This document shows, one piece after another, positions 19,313 through 34,854 of a DNA stretch of 64,000 nt. The stretch spans positions 124,001 to 188,000 of the forward strand of contig NZ_CP108530.1 of NCBI RefSeq assembly GCF_036002945.1, given 5' to 3'. The notes under the pieces are model-generated. The model was not told the DNA's origin. It saw only the letters and a program-made list of their open reading frames with translations, and did not search any database. Positions within the stretch are counted from its first letter, which is position 1; the number at the start of each line of letters is the position of its first letter. Both the position numbers and the translations under genes were made by a program. Source of the DNA: Streptomyces sp. NBC_01224 (GTDB lineage: Bacteria; Actinomycetota; Actinomycetes; Streptomycetales; Streptomycetaceae).

Positions 19313-22300
19313 TCACTCGAACCAGAACCGGTTCTGTTCGAACGCGTAGCCGGGCAGGTGCAGCCGGCCGACCTGCCCGTCGCCGAACATCGTTTCCCAT
19401 GCGAATTCCTCCCCCGCCACATAGCGGTCCCGTAGGTCCTCAAGCGCCGCGCGGTGACCGGGGTCCGCCGCCTCCGGCAGCGTCACCGGGTGCGTGGTCA
19501 GCCGCTGGAGCCGGCTCTTGGCCACGTCGTCGGGGCGCGCTTCCTGGAGCCGCCGGCGCAGCTGCGCGGTGTCGGTCACGATCCAGGCCATGCGGTACTC
19601 GAAGTGGTCACGGCCCGCCGTCAGGGTGTGGGCGATGTCCGCGAGGTCCGCGTGCTCGCCCTCGGGGCCTTGCAGCCACTCCAGCAGGCTGTCCCGCATC
19701 CTCGTGAGCGAGGCGCGGGAGCGGGCGCTGAGCGTGACGATCCAGTGCGGCCGCGACACCCCGCGGGCCGGTGGCGCGGCGGGCGCCTCGGCGAGGACCA
19801 CGTGCGCGTTGGACCCGCCGAAACCGAAGGAGCTGACGCCGGCCACCAGCGGTGTGCTCCGCTCCCACGCCTCGTTCTCCAGCAGCAGCCGGAAGGGCGA
19901 CCCGTCGAGTTCGATCAGCGGGTTGCGCTCCTTGAAGTTGATGTTCGCGGGCAGCCGCCGGTGGCGCAGGCACAGCAGCAGCTTGAGCAGCCCGGCCATT
20001 CCCGCGGCCGGCTCCAGGTGGCCCACGTTGGTCTTCACCGCGCCGAGTGTGATGCTGCCCGGTTCGCGGTCGGGGGCCAGCCCGTCGAACGCGGTCCGCA
20101 GCGCGCTGATCTCGATCGGGTCACCCAGGTTGGTGCCGGTGCCGTGCGCCTCGATGTGGGAGACGCGGGCGGCAAGGTCCGGTGTGTAAACCCTGTTCAG
20201 CAGGGCGACCTGCGCCTGGGGGTTGGGGGCGGTCAGCGAGTTGGAGCGGCCGTCGTGATTCTCGGCCACCGCCTCGATGACCGCGAGCACGGCGTCGCCG
20301 TCCCGCCGGGCGTCGTCGAGCCGCTTGACCACCACACATCCCACACCCTCGGCCCGTACGTAGCCGTTGGCGTCCTTGTCGAAGGTGGCGCAGCGGACGT
20401 CCGGGGAGAGGATGCCGAGTTTGCTCGCCGCGTCGGTGGCGGCCGGGTCGACGAGCACGCTGACGGCGCCCACGAGAGCGACGTCGCACTCCCCCGCCGC
20501 GAGCGAGAGCACGCCCCGGTTCAGCGCCACCAGACCGCTGGAGCAGGCGGTGTCGACCGTCTGGCTCGGGCCGGTGAAGTCGAGCAGGTGGGAGACGCGG
20601 TTGGCGAGCATGGCGTGCGCGTTGCCCGTGACGGTGTACGGATGGTCCCGGTCCTCGCTGTGCTGCAGCGCCGTCTGGTACTCGCTGAACTGCACGCCGG
20701 CGAAGACGCCCACGTCCCGTAGCGTCCCGGGCGCGTACCCGGCGTCGAGCAGGGCGTTATAGGCGCTCTGGAGGAAGATCCGGTGCTGGGGGTCCATGAG
20801 CGTCGCTTCGCGGGCGGAGATCCCGAAGAAGGAGTGGTCGAACGCGTCGAAGGCGTCGATGGTGCCCGCGAAGTACTGCTTGTCGCGGTCCTTCCAGCGG
20901 TCGACCGGGCGGATGGCGCTGCCGTTCTCGACGAGCAGCTGCCAGAAGTCCGCCAGATCCGCGCCGCCCGGCATGATGCCGCTCATCCCGACCACGGCGT
21001 ACTTGCCGCGTCCGGTGCCCGGCGTCTCGGCAGGGGCCGGCGCCGGCTGCGGCACGGTGGCCGGCTTCTCCTGGGCCGGTGCGCCCCGGTCCCTCAGATA
21101 GGCGCTCAGCGAGGTGATGCTGCTGTACTTGAAGAGTGCGTTGGGCGGGGTCTCCACACCGAACTGCGGGCCCAGCTCCTGGGCCAGGCGCTGGACCATC
21201 ACCGAGTCGTAGCTGAGATCGCCCCACGTACGGTCGACGGGGATGTCCTCCGGTCGCAGGCCGGTCTGTTCGCGCACCAGCTCCACGAGCCGTTCACCGA
21301 TGTCCTCCAGTACCGCGCCGGGGTCGCCCGTGACCGGGCTCTGCACGGCCGGGGCGGCGGCGGGCAGCAGCCGCTGCCGCATCCGCTCCGCGTCGCCGAC
21401 GCACGGCACGACCTGGTGGCAGGTCTGCGGCAGGCCGTCGAGCAGGTCGAGGAAGAGCTCCGCTCCGCGCCGCGAGGAGAGCGGCTCCATCCCGAACTGG
21501 CCACGCAGGAAGGCGGCGAGCGCCTGGTACTGCTCGCGCCGCTCGTCCTCGGCGTCCAGCCACAGGGGCCAGTTGACCGACAGGCTCAGTCCGCTGCGCT
21601 CGCCGGCCGCCACGCGCCGGGCGCGCTCGGCCGCGAACTCGTCGAGGAAGCGGTTGGCGGCGATGTAGTCGCTCTGCCCGGTATTGCCCATGACGCTGGA
21701 GATGGAGGAGAAGACACAGAAGAAGTCCAGGTTCAGCCCGGCGGTGTACCGGTCCAGGTTCAGCGTGCCCCGCACCTTCGGGGCGAGCACCGCCTCCGCG
21801 TCCTTCGCGGACTTGTTCTGCACCAGGGCGTCCTTGACGACGCCCGCGGAGTGGATGACGCCGTCGAGGCCGCCGAAGCGTTCGCGGATCGTCTCGATCA
21901 GTTCCCGGGTCCGGGCCGATGAGACGATGTCCGCCTGCTCGTAGTGGAGTCCGGGCCGCGAGTCGATCCACTGCCGCTGCGCGTCGTCCGGCGCGGAGCG
22001 GCCGACGGCGATCACCGTGGCGTCGTGCCGCTCGGTCAGGAGCTCGGCGATGGCCCGGCCGACCTTGCCCAGGCCCCCCGTGAGGAGGTACGTCCCCTTC
22101 GTGCGCAGCCGGGTGCCGTCGGCGAGGCCGAGTTCCGTCAGCTCGCGTGTCTGTCGCGCCCCGTCCGACCACCGGACCTCGGTGAGCGGCAGGCGGGCGG
22201 CACGCAACTCGTCGAGCAGAGGCGCCCAGCCGTCGGCGAGCGCGTCCCCGGGGCCGCAGCGGCGGACCTGGACGGTGCGGATGTGCGGGTTCTCCTCCGC

Positions 22301-25300
22301 AAGGCCGTGCAGGAACCCGGCCCTGGCCCGCACCTCGGCCGGGTCGTCCTCGTGCGTCACGCCGAGGATCGTGGAGGGGGTGCGGCATCCCTGGAGAGCC
22401 GTGGCGAAGGACAGTTCCGCCTCCACCGGCACCTCGCGCCTCAGGTCCACCCAGTACAGGTGGTCCAGGCCCGGTTCACCGGTGAGGTGCTCCAGCTCGT
22501 CGCCGGGGGCCACCTGAATCAGCCGGGTTCCCGCGGGGGGGTCGGGGAGCCGGTGCTCCCGGCCGCGGTCGGTGAGGACGAGGACGCAGGGCACCGGCTC
22601 CCGCGCGGGGCCGTCCGCCGGGTGCGGGCGCCATACGGGGGTGAGCAGCAGTTCGCCTGCGTCGGCGGCCGGGGCGCGGGAGACCGGTGCGGAGAGATCC
22701 GCGCGGGGGGTCCGGTTCGTGTGGTCGAGTGTGTCGGCCACGTGCCGCTCGTCGGCGAAGGGGTAGAGCGGGCCGTCCACCAGCATCCGGACCGGGAACA
22801 GCGCCGCGAAGTCGGGGGTCTCGCCGTCGAGGTACGCCGCTGCCGCCTCGGCCCAGGGGTCGCCGGCCGGTGGGGCCGCGGGCCTGGCCACGTCCGTGCT
22901 CCGGAGCACGGCGGCCAGCTCCCCTACGCTCGCGGCCCAGTAGCCGCGCCTGACCCTGTGGTGCTGGCGGGCGCGGCACAGGGTGTAGCTCAGCCCGTAC
23001 AGGTACGACGCCGTGTCGGGCGCGTCCTCCAGCGCCGCGAGCAGGTCGTCCGCGCGTCGCCGCACGGCGGCCTCGTCCCGCCCGGAGAGCGGGATGAAGT
23101 AGCGCGGGAACACGGGGGCCGGGCGGGCGGGGTCCGGTGCCACGAACTCCTGGATGATCGCGTGCCCGTTGGAGCCGCCGGCGCCGAACGCGCTCAGTCC
23201 GGCGAAGCGGGTGGGTTCGCTGCCCTTGGTCCAGGGCAGTGCCTCCTTGACCAGGGCGAAGCGCGAGTCGTCGAGGTGCAGGTCGGGGTTTTCGATGGCG
23301 CAGTGGAGGGTGGGTGCCAGGGTCCGGTGGGTGAGCTGTTTGACGACCTTGACGAGCCCGGCCATCGCCGCGGCGGACTCCAGGTGTCCGATGTTGCTCT
23401 TCGCCGAGCCCAGGTGGGCGCGGCCGTGCTCGGGCCCGCCGTATGCCCGGCGCAGCGCGCGCACCTCGATCGGGTCGCCGAGCCGGGTGCCCGTGCCGTG
23501 CGCCTCGACGTAGGTCACCGCGGACGGCTCGATGTCCGCCTGGGCCAGGGCGGAGGCGATCACGCGGTGCTGGGCGCGTTCGGACGGCACGGTGAAGCCG
23601 GCCGTTCTGCCTCCGGCGTTCACGGCGGTCGCCCGGATGACGGCGTGCACCCGGTCGCCGTCGCGCACCGCGTCGGACAGCTGCTTGAGGACCACGGCGA
23701 CGGTGCCCTCGCCGGGGACGTAGCCGTCCGCTTCCACTCCGAAGGCCTGGCAGTGGCCGGTGGGGCTGAGGAACTTGCCCTCGGACAGCAGGCGGTACTT
23801 GCCCGGGTGCGTCATGAGGTTCACGCCGCCGGCCACGGCCAGCGCGCAGTCCCCGGCGCGGATGCTGCGGACGGCCAGGTGCAGGGCGGTGAGCCCGCCG
23901 GAGCACATGGTGTCCAGGGCGATGCTGGGGCCGTGCAGGTCGAAGGCGTAGGAGACCCGGTTGGCCAGGGCCGCCAGCGAGCTGCCGATCACCCGGTCAG
24001 GAGCGGTGAGGTCCTGGTAGTGGCCGAACATGGCGGCGACGAAGACACCCACGTCGTCGGTCGGCCGGGCGAAGTGCCCGGAGTCCTCCAGGGCGTGGTA
24101 GACGGACTGCAGGAAGCGGCGCTCCTGCGGGTCCATGTACCGCGCCTCCAGGGGCGCGATGTTGAAGAAGACGGGGTCGAAGTCCAGGGCGTGGTCGAGG
24201 AATCCGCCGTGGCGGCCGTAGGACGTGCCTGGTTCGTCCGGCGCGAAGGAGTGGTCCTCGCGCCAGTCCCAGCGGTCGCCGGGTATGACGCGGACCGCGT
24301 CGTCGCCTCTCAGCAGCGCCTGCCAGAACGCCTCGGTGTCGGCGCCGCCGGGGAACTCCCCCGCCATCCCGATGATGGCGATGTCGTCGCTGCGGTAGGC
24401 GTCCGCCGGGGGGACGGCCTCGGGCTCGGGCTCGGCGGCCGGGTGCGTCAACTCCCTCGCCTCTGTTGTGGGTTGAGAGGACGTGGTGACTGCCGGGGCC
24501 GGGGCGGGCTCCGGGGGCTGCGGCTGCTCCCGGGCGACGAGGGTTTCCAGCTCGGTGCGGAAGTTCTCGACGAGGTACGCCCCGAGCGTCGCGACCGTCG
24601 GGTACTCGAAGAGGACCGCGCGGCTCAGCCGGGACGACCCGGTGATGCCCAGGCGGGTCTCGATGTCTCTGCTGATGCGGATGCTGCCGACACTGTCCAG
24701 CCCCTGGTCCAGCAGGTTGTCGTCGTCGCGCAGGTGCCGCAGGCCGCTGTGCCGCACGACGAGGCCCCGCAGCCACCGGACGGTGCGGGCGGGCAGGTCC
24801 GCGGCGGTCACGTCCGCGTCCGCGGCACCACCTGGTGAGGCAGCCGTCGGTTCGGTGGCGGGTTCGGTGGCGGGTTCGGCGGTGGGGAGTTCGGCCTCGG
24901 GGTGAGGGCCGGAGTTGAGGCTCATCTCCCCTTCGTAGACGGCAAGTTGACGTGTTCCGGTGGCGAGGGCCGACATCAGCGCGTCGCAGGACCGCTCGGG
25001 ATTCATCGCCCGCAGCCCCGAGCCGTCGTCCGGCATCTGCATGCCGTCGGTCTCCCACAGGCCCCAGTTGACGCTGTACCAGTCGGGCCGGAGCGCGGTC
25101 AGCCGGTCGAGGAACGCGTTGGCCGCTCCGTAGGCCGTCTGGCCGACGTTTCCGGTGACGCTCGTCAGCGAGCTGAAGTGCACCACTGTGCCGGGCCGGT
25201 GCGGGCCAGTCAGGGCCGCCAGGTTGAGGGCGGTGGCCACCTTCGGCCGCAGGACGTTCTCCAGGCGGTCGGGCGTCAGGTTGTACAGCAGGCAGTCGTC

Positions 25301-26158
25301 CAGTACTCCGGCGAGGTTGAACACCGCCTTGACCGGCCCGAACTGCTCGTGGAGGTAGCGCAGCGCGCCGTCCAGCGCCTCGGGCTCGTGGGCCGGGGCG
25401 CTGAGATAGCTGCGCACACCCGCTTCCTTCAACGCCTCCCGCGCCTGCGGGCCGGGAGTGCCGCGGCCCAGGACGAACACCTCGGCACCGCAGTGCCGGC
25501 TCAGATACCGGCACAGATGGCGCCCGACGCCCCCGGAGCCGCCGATGACCACGACGCGGTCGCCCGCGCCGAACACCGTGTGCGGCCGCACGGGTTCCAG
25601 CGCCGCCGGCGCGTACTCGACGAGCGCGATCCGGTCGCCCTCGGCCCGCAGCCGGACCCCCGGGCGGCGGGTACCGGCCGCGATCCACGCTCGCAGCCGC
25701 TCCTCGGTGACGGCACCGTCGTACTCGACCGCCGTGTGGACGAGCGGGCATTCCAGCGCGGCCGTGCGGGCCATGCCGTCGAGCAGCGCGGGCAGCGCGT
25801 CGGCCGCACGGGAGAGCGTGACGAGGTGGATGCGGCGCCCCGACGCGCGTACGGCTTGCAGCAGAGCGAGCCCGGCGCGGGCGAACCGCACCGCCGGGCC
25901 GTACCCAGGTGTGCCGCCGGACGGCCCGTCGCCCCATGCCACCACCAGGGTGGTGGCATGGGCGGCGTGCCGTCGCAGTTCCTGCCCGATCCGGTCCTCG
26001 CCCTGGGTGGCGGGGTCGGCGTACCAACACTCGACGCCGAGGGAACGGGCCGCCGCCGCGATGTCCTCCCGGTCGGTGACCACCACAGTGGTGCCGGCCG
26101 GCTCGCCGGGTACGTCCGGGGCAGCGAGATCCGTGTACCGAGGGGCTAGCGATTCCAT
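19313..26158 (-). CDS. lkcF: Trans-AT PKS, KR-ACP-KS-KR-ACP-KS (LkcF)
   Basis: 2281 residues. Order: KR (VVVIGGSGGVGRHL near 200; YGAAN Tyr near 345), ACP (DQGLDSVGSIRI, Ser near 488), KS (DTMCSGGL, Cys near 751; EAHGTGT; KSNIGH), KR (LLTGGLGKVG near 1359; SDYIAANRF Tyr near 1496), ACP (DLSYDSVMVQ, Ser near 1650) and KS (DTACSSG, Cys near 1870; EAHGTGT; KTNVGH). It has no AT, DH or ER, so malonyl units come from LkcD and dehydration from the DH of LkcB or LkcC in trans. The KR at the N-terminus processes the product of the KS at the LkcC C-terminus, so the module is split between proteins. The ATG at 26158 has GGGGA upstream. Confidence 0.95.
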   Translation of the reverse strand: MESLAPRYTDLAAPDVPGEPAGTTVVVTDREDIAAAARSLGVECWYADPATQGEDRIGQELRRHAAHATTLVVAWGDGPSGGTPGYGPAVRFARAGLALLQAVRASGRRIHLVTLSRAADALPALLDGMARTAALECPLVHTAVEYDGAVTEERLRAWIAAGTRRPGVRLRAEGDRIALVEYAPAALEPVRPHTVFGAGDRVVVIGGSGGVGRHLCRYLSRHCGAEVFVLGRGTPGPQAREALKEAGVRSYLSAPAHEPEALDGALRYLHEQFGPVKAVFNLAGVLDDCLLYNLTPDRLENVLRPKVATALNLAALTGPHRPGTVVHFSSLTSVTGNVGQTAYGAANAFLDRLTALRPDWYSVNWGLWETDGMQMPDDGSGLRAMNPERSCDALMSALATGTRQLAVYEGEMSLNSGPHPEAELPTAEPATEPATEPTAASPGGAADADVTAADLPARTVRWLRGLVVRHSGLRHLRDDDNLLDQGLDSVGSIRISRDIETRLGITGSSRLSRAVLFEYPTVATLGAYLVENFRTELETLVAREQPQPPEPAPAPAVTTSSQPTTEARELTHPAAEPEPEAVPPADAYRSDDIAIIGMAGEFPGGADTEAFWQALLRGDDAVRVIPGDRWDWREDHSFAPDEPGTSYGRHGGFLDHALDFDPVFFNIAPLEARYMDPQERRFLQSVYHALEDSGHFARPTDDVGVFVAAMFGHYQDLTAPDRVIGSSLAALANRVSYAFDLHGPSIALDTMCSGGLTALHLAVRSIRAGDCALAVAGGVNLMTHPGKYRLLSEGKFLSPTGHCQAFGVEADGYVPGEGTVAVVLKQLSDAVRDGDRVHAVIRATAVNAGGRTAGFTVPSERAQHRVIASALAQADIEPSAVTYVEAHGTGTRLGDPIEVRALRRAYGGPEHGRAHLGSAKSNIGHLESAAAMAGLVKVVKQLTHRTLAPTLHCAIENPDLHLDDSRFALVKEALPWTKGSEPTRFAGLSAFGAGGSNGHAIIQEFVAPDPARPAPVFPRYFIPLSGRDEAAVRRRADDLLAALEDAPDTASYLYGLSYTLCRARQHHRVRRGYWAASVGELAAVLRSTDVARPAAPPAGDPWAEAAAAYLDGETPDFAALFPVRMLVDGPLYPFADERHVADTLDHTNRTPRADLSAPVSRAPAADAGELLLTPVWRPHPADGPAREPVPCVLVLTDRGREHRLPDPPAGTRLIQVAPGDELEHLTGEPGLDHLYWVDLRREVPVEAELSFATALQGCRTPSTILGVTHEDDPAEVRARAGFLHGLAEENPHIRTVQVRRCGPGDALADGWAPLLDELRAARLPLTEVRWSDGARQTRELTELGLADGTRLRTKGTYLLTGGLGKVGRAIAELLTERHDATVIAVGRSAPDDAQRQWIDSRPGLHYEQADIVSSARTRELIETIRERFGGLDGVIHSAGVVKDALVQNKSAKDAEAVLAPKVRGTLNLDRYTAGLNLDFFCVFSSISSVMGNTGQSDYIAANRFLDEFAAERARRVAAGERSGLSLSVNWPLWLDAEDERREQYQALAAFLRGQFGMEPLSSRRGAELFLDLLDGLPQTCHQVVPCVGDAERMRQRLLPAAAPAVQSPVTGDPGAVLEDIGERLVELVREQTGLRPEDIPVDRTWGDLSYDSVMVQRLAQELGPQFGVETPPNALFKYSSITSLSAYLRDRGAPAQEKPATVPQPAPAPAETPGTGRGKYAVVGMSGIMPGGADLADFWQLLVENGSAIRPVDRWKDRDKQYFAGTIDAFDAFDHSFFGISAREATLMDPQHRIFLQSAYNALLDAGYAPGTLRDVGVFAGVQFSEYQTALQHSEDRDHPYTVTGNAHAMLANRVSHLLDFTGPSQTVDTACSSGLVALNRGVLSLAAGECDVALVGAVSVLVDPAATDAASKLGILSPDVRCATFDKDANGYVRAEGVGCVVVKRLDDARRDGDAVLAVIEAVAENHDGRSNSLTAPNPQAQVALLNRVYTPDLAARVSHIEAHGTGTNLGDPIEISALRTAFDGLAPDREPGSITLGAVKTNVGHLEPAAGMAGLLKLLLCLRHRRLPANINFKERNPLIELDGSPFRLLLENEAWERSTPLVAGVSSFGFGGSNAHVVLAEAPAAPPARGVSRPHWIVTLSARSRASLTRMRDSLLEWLQGPEGEHADLADIAHTLTAGRDHFEYRMAWIVTDTAQLRRRLQEARPDDVAKSRLQRLTTHPVTLPEAADPGHRAALEDLRDRYVAGEEFAWETMFGDGQVGRLHLPGYAFEQNRFWFE

Positions 26159-26210
26159 GGGTCATCCCCGTGAGAGAAAGTGAGGTCGGAACAGGCAGGC
26201 GGGCGTTGGC

Positions 26211-27527
26211 TCATACGCCCATGAATTCCTTGATGCCGCGGAACTGGCCGAGAGCCGGCGCGTCCTCCGGGAAGGGGTACGAGACGCCCAGCCGGTCGGC
26301 GATCACCATGCCGGAGACGATCGCTCCCTCGTGCCCGGTGACGCTGGTGTCGGTACCGCAGAACCAGAGGTTGTTGCGGCCCTGAATGCGGCTCAGCTCC
26401 TTCTTGCGGCCCACGTCCACCGGACGGAGCTGGGGCAGCTTCCACTTGCGCCGGACGATGACCTGCTCGGCGTCGACCTCCTCCTGCGGGTCGAAGGTGA
26501 TCAGGATGGGCGACTCGACGTCGCGGTAGGGATGGAGCACGTTGCAGTTGCGGGTGAGGCTGCCCATCTGCTCCTCGGCGCTGGCGAGTTCGAAGTCGTC
26601 CGGCATCCGGAACTGGCAGTAGGCGTCACGGCCCACCGTGCTGAGCCAGCTCTCGTCCTGGTGCAGCACGCTCTCGACCGGCACGTACGCGAAGTCCCCG
26701 AGCAGCTCCCGGTACTGCGGGTCGGACGTGCGCAGCAGCGACAGCGTCACGTCCGCGTGCGTGGCGAACACGACCTGGTCGAACCGGTGCTCCTGCCCGC
26801 CGGCCACCACCGTCACGCCCGAGTCCGTCGGGACGACGGACTCGACGGGCGTGTTCAGCCGGATGCGCTCGCCCAGCTCGCTCTCGATCCTGGCCAGGTA
26901 GCTGTGGATGCCGCCCTGCGCCTTGCGCCAGTAGCCGGGGGCGAAGAAGGAGAGCAGGTTCATGCTGAACGACAGCGCGACGTACATGAGGTTGTAGTCG
27001 AGCGACGGCGCGTGACAGCCCGAGTAGATGCTCAGGATGGGGTTCATCGCCTGGTACTTGAAGCTCTTGGAGTACCCGTTCTTGTCCAGGTACTCGCCGA
27101 TGCTCATGGTCTTGTACGAGTGGTCGCCCAAGGTGAGCAGCTGGTTCATCTCCAGGTGGAACCGGTCGAACTCCTCGTGCAGCTCCTCGCGCAGCGCGCC
27201 GAGGAAGTCGAGGTTGTTCCACGTCTGACCGTCACCGGGGAAGTCCACGTGCACCGAGGACGGGGCGACGTAGGTGCCGATGCCGAAGTCGGTCAGTATC
27301 CGGAACAGGTTGGGTGAGAGCTTCTCGTTGAAGTGCTCCACGCCCATGTCCACGTGGAGCGTGCCCTGGTCCGTCTCGACCGGGTGACTGTAGGCGTGCC
27401 CGCCCAGGTACTCGCCCGCCTCGAAGAGCGTCACGTCGTACTTCTGGGACAACTGCCAGGCCGCGACGGCGCCTGAGCCGCCGCCACCGATCACGGCGAC
27501 CCTGCTGTTTGCTGATTCCACGGTCAT
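26211..27527 (-). CDS. lkcE: Flavin-dependent amine oxidase, macrocyclising (LkcE)
   Basis: 438 residues of the monoamine-oxidase-like flavoprotein family. Dinucleotide-binding motif VIGGGGSGAVAAWQL near 13, followed by the FEAGEYLGGHAYSH strand. The C-terminal FAD region holds NNLWFCGTDTSVTGHEGAIVS near 393. In lankacidin biosynthesis LkcE is known to oxidise the amide-bearing carbon of the linear precursor (LC-KA05 in the literature) and to promote the intramolecular Mannich reaction that closes the 17-membered carbocycle. The ATG at 27527 shares its A with the lkcD stop (TGATG). A general amine oxidase role is the alternative, but the gene's place among lkcD, lkcF and lkcC makes the cyclase call strong. 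Confidence 0.95.
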   Translation of the reverse strand: MTVESANSRVAVIGGGGSGAVAAWQLSQKYDVTLFEAGEYLGGHAYSHPVETDQGTLHVDMGVEHFNEKLSPNLFRILTDFGIGTYVAPSSVHVDFPGDGQTWNNLDFLGALREELHEEFDRFHLEMNQLLTLGDHSYKTMSIGEYLDKNGYSKSFKYQAMNPILSIYSGCHAPSLDYNLMYVALSFSMNLLSFFAPGYWRKAQGGIHSYLARIESELGERIRLNTPVESVVPTDSGVTVVAGGQEHRFDQVVFATHADVTLSLLRTSDPQYRELLGDFAYVPVESVLHQDESWLSTVGRDAYCQFRMPDDFELASAEEQMGSLTRNCNVLHPYRDVESPILITFDPQEEVDAEQVIVRRKWKLPQLRPVDVGRKKELSRIQGRNNLWFCGTDTSVTGHEGAIVSGMVIADRLGVSYPFPEDAPALGQFRGIKEFMGV

Positions 27528-28408
27528 CACTTCCTGGGCTCGGCCTGCGGCGCGGATTCGTCGCCGAGGATCTGTGCGCTCAATTTGGTCAGCACCGTGC
27601 CGGGACCGATCTCGTCGAAGGTCCTGTGTCCGGTACGGGCCAGATACGTCGCGGTCTGCCACCACCGCACCGGCTTCACCAGCTGGAAGACCATCTCCTC
27701 CAGCAGGTGTTCGGCGCCCAGCGTCCGGCCGCTCGTCGTGGAGACGACGGTCTTGGTGGGCGGCGCGAACTCCCGGTCCCGCAGGAACAGTGCGAACGCG
27801 CGCCGGGCCTGTTCCATGTGCCGGGAGTGGAAGGCCCCGCTGACCGGCAGCCACACACAGCGGTGGCCGATCTCTTCGAGGCGTGGCACCAGCTCGTCCA
27901 GGCACGGCTTCGCCGCGCTGAGGACGACCTGGTCCGGGCTGTTGTAGTTGGCCACGTCCACGTCGAAGACCTCCAGTTGGACGAGGTGTTCGTCGATGTC
28001 GTGCGCCTGCGGTCCCAGGACCGCGACCATCGCTCCGCCCCGCGCCTCCTGCATGAGGGCGCCGCGCTTCGAGACGATCTCGAGCCCCTCGAAGAGGTCG
28101 AAGACGCCGGCCGCGTACAGCGCCGGGTACAGCCCCAGGCTGTGGCCCGTCACGCACCGCACCGGTACGTCCCCGTGCTGCTCGGCGTGGGCCAGGTACA
28201 TCAGGCAGCTGACGAAGTAGATCGCCTGCTGGGTGTACGAGGTCTCGTTGAGCAGCCCGCGGGGGTCCTCCAGGCACAGCTCGCGCAGGGAGTAGCCGAC
28301 GAGGTCGTCGGCCCTCTCGCACAGCTGGGGGTAGGCGTCGAACACGTCCCTGCCCATGCCCAGGCGCTGTGAGCCCTGCCCGGGAAACATCAGGACATCG
28401 CTGGCCAT
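27527..28408 (-). CDS. lkcD: Discrete trans-acting acyltransferase (LkcD)
   Basis: 293 residues, a free malonyl-CoA:ACP acyltransferase. Visible: FPGQGSQRLGMG at residue 8, TGHSLGLYPAL with Ser near 90, a catalytic His in GAFHSRHME near 197 and PVRWWQTATYL near the end. None of LkcA, LkcC, LkcF or LkcG contains an AT, so this enzyme must load all their ACPs, the hallmark of a trans-AT system. GHSLG with AFHS is the usual malonyl-type pair. The single methyl branch is explained by the MT domain of LkcC, so methylmalonate is not required. It lies 12 bases after lkcC and overlaps lkcE. Confidence 0.95.
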   Translation of the reverse strand: MASDVLMFPGQGSQRLGMGRDVFDAYPQLCERADDLVGYSLRELCLEDPRGLLNETSYTQQAIYFVSCLMYLAHAEQHGDVPVRCVTGHSLGLYPALYAAGVFDLFEGLEIVSKRGALMQEARGGAMVAVLGPQAHDIDEHLVQLEVFDVDVANYNSPDQVVLSAAKPCLDELVPRLEEIGHRCVWLPVSGAFHSRHMEQARRAFALFLRDREFAPPTKTVVSTTSGRTLGAEHLLEEMVFQLVKPVRWWQTATYLARTGHRTFDEIGPGTVLTKLSAQILGDESAPQAEPRK

Positions 28409-28420
28409 CGTCGCCCCCCG

Positions 28421-34000
<5,580 letters not shown>

Positions 34001-34026
34001 AATCCCCTATGTCTAGGACGCCGGGT

Positions 34027-34854
34027 TCAAAGAGCGGGTTTCACACCGAGGTCGACCACCGAGAGAAGCGGTCCGTAATCCTCGTCGAATACCGTGAAGT
34101 TGGTCCTGAAGGGAGACAATTTCTCCGTCAGAACGAAAGCAGAGTCGGCGGGAAATCGCGCCGGAGCGTGAAAGATCATATGCCCCATGGAGAAAGGCAT
34201 CAAGCTGTCACGGTGTTCTCCGATGGATATCGCCATGCCTGATTGGAAGGAACAGTCGAGGAGGTTCACCACCCCCATCAGCGTTCCGTCGTTGTGTGAG
34301 AGCCAGGCCAACGACCGCTGTCCGTACCGCTGGACATAAGTATTGCGGCGGAAGTACGGGCCGTAGTCGATGCCCATGTTCGAGAACTCTTCGTAGAGTT
34401 CCCGCCGGGTGAGGTGGGACGTGGTGTTCGCGCAGATCTCGTCGCGCACCTCCAGACCCACCGCGGGAGCCCGGTCCAGCTTCTCGGACAGGAGCGTGCC
34501 CATGCCGCAGAGCGCGCCGCGGTTGGTGACGGTGTAGTCCACCGCCGTCGCGCCGGGTGCCGAGCGGAAGGCCACGACGAGGTCGTCCAGCGGCTCTTCA
34601 CCGGAGATGGGCCGCAGCCAGGCGGCGTCCCTGACGGCGTACGTCGTGGCGTCGGGGTGGAGTTGAGCGGCGCCGCGCAGCGCCATCTCCAGGCAGGCGA
34701 CACCGGGCAGGACCCGGCGGCCGCCGACCAGGTGCTCTTTCAGGTAGGTGTGGCCGGGCTCGATGTGTGCCCGGAAGGTGCCCGGCCCGTCGGCGATCAG
34801 CCGGATCGGCTCCACCGTGGCGGGGCCGGCCGCCTTGTCGGTTTCGGTCGTCAT
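34027..34854 (-). CDS. lkcB: Free-standing PKS dehydratase (LkcB)
   Basis: 275 residues, a complete double-hotdog polyketide dehydratase made as its own protein. The catalytic His is in HLVGGRRVLP (Hx3Gx4P) near residue 41 and the catalytic Asp in LLDCSFQ (Dx3Q) near residue 200; GIDYGPYF lies between. Several modules lack DH domains although the lankacidin chain carries diene units, so LkcB probably dehydrates hydroxyacyl-ACPs in trans. The ATG at 34854 overlaps the lkcA stop at 34851, so the two are coupled. Which modules it serves cannot be read from the sequence. Confidence 0.93.
   Translation of the reverse strand: MTTETDKAAGPATVEPIRLIADGPGTFRAHIEPGHTYLKEHLVGGRRVLPGVACLEMALRGAAQLHPDATTYAVRDAAWLRPISGEEPLDDLVVAFRSAPGATAVDYTVTNRGALCGMGTLLSEKLDRAPAVGLEVRDEICANTTSHLTRRELYEEFSNMGIDYGPYFRRNTYVQRYGQRSLAWLSHNDGTLMGVVNLLDCSFQSGMAISIGEHRDSLMPFSMGHMIFHAPARFPADSAFVLTEKLSPFRTNFTVFDEDYGPLLSVVDLGVKPAL

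Noticed and set aside
21944..24838. A 964-codon plus-strand frame inside lkcF
   Set aside because: Antisense to conserved KS and KR domains, low-complexity Gly/Val/Arg composition, no family resemblance.
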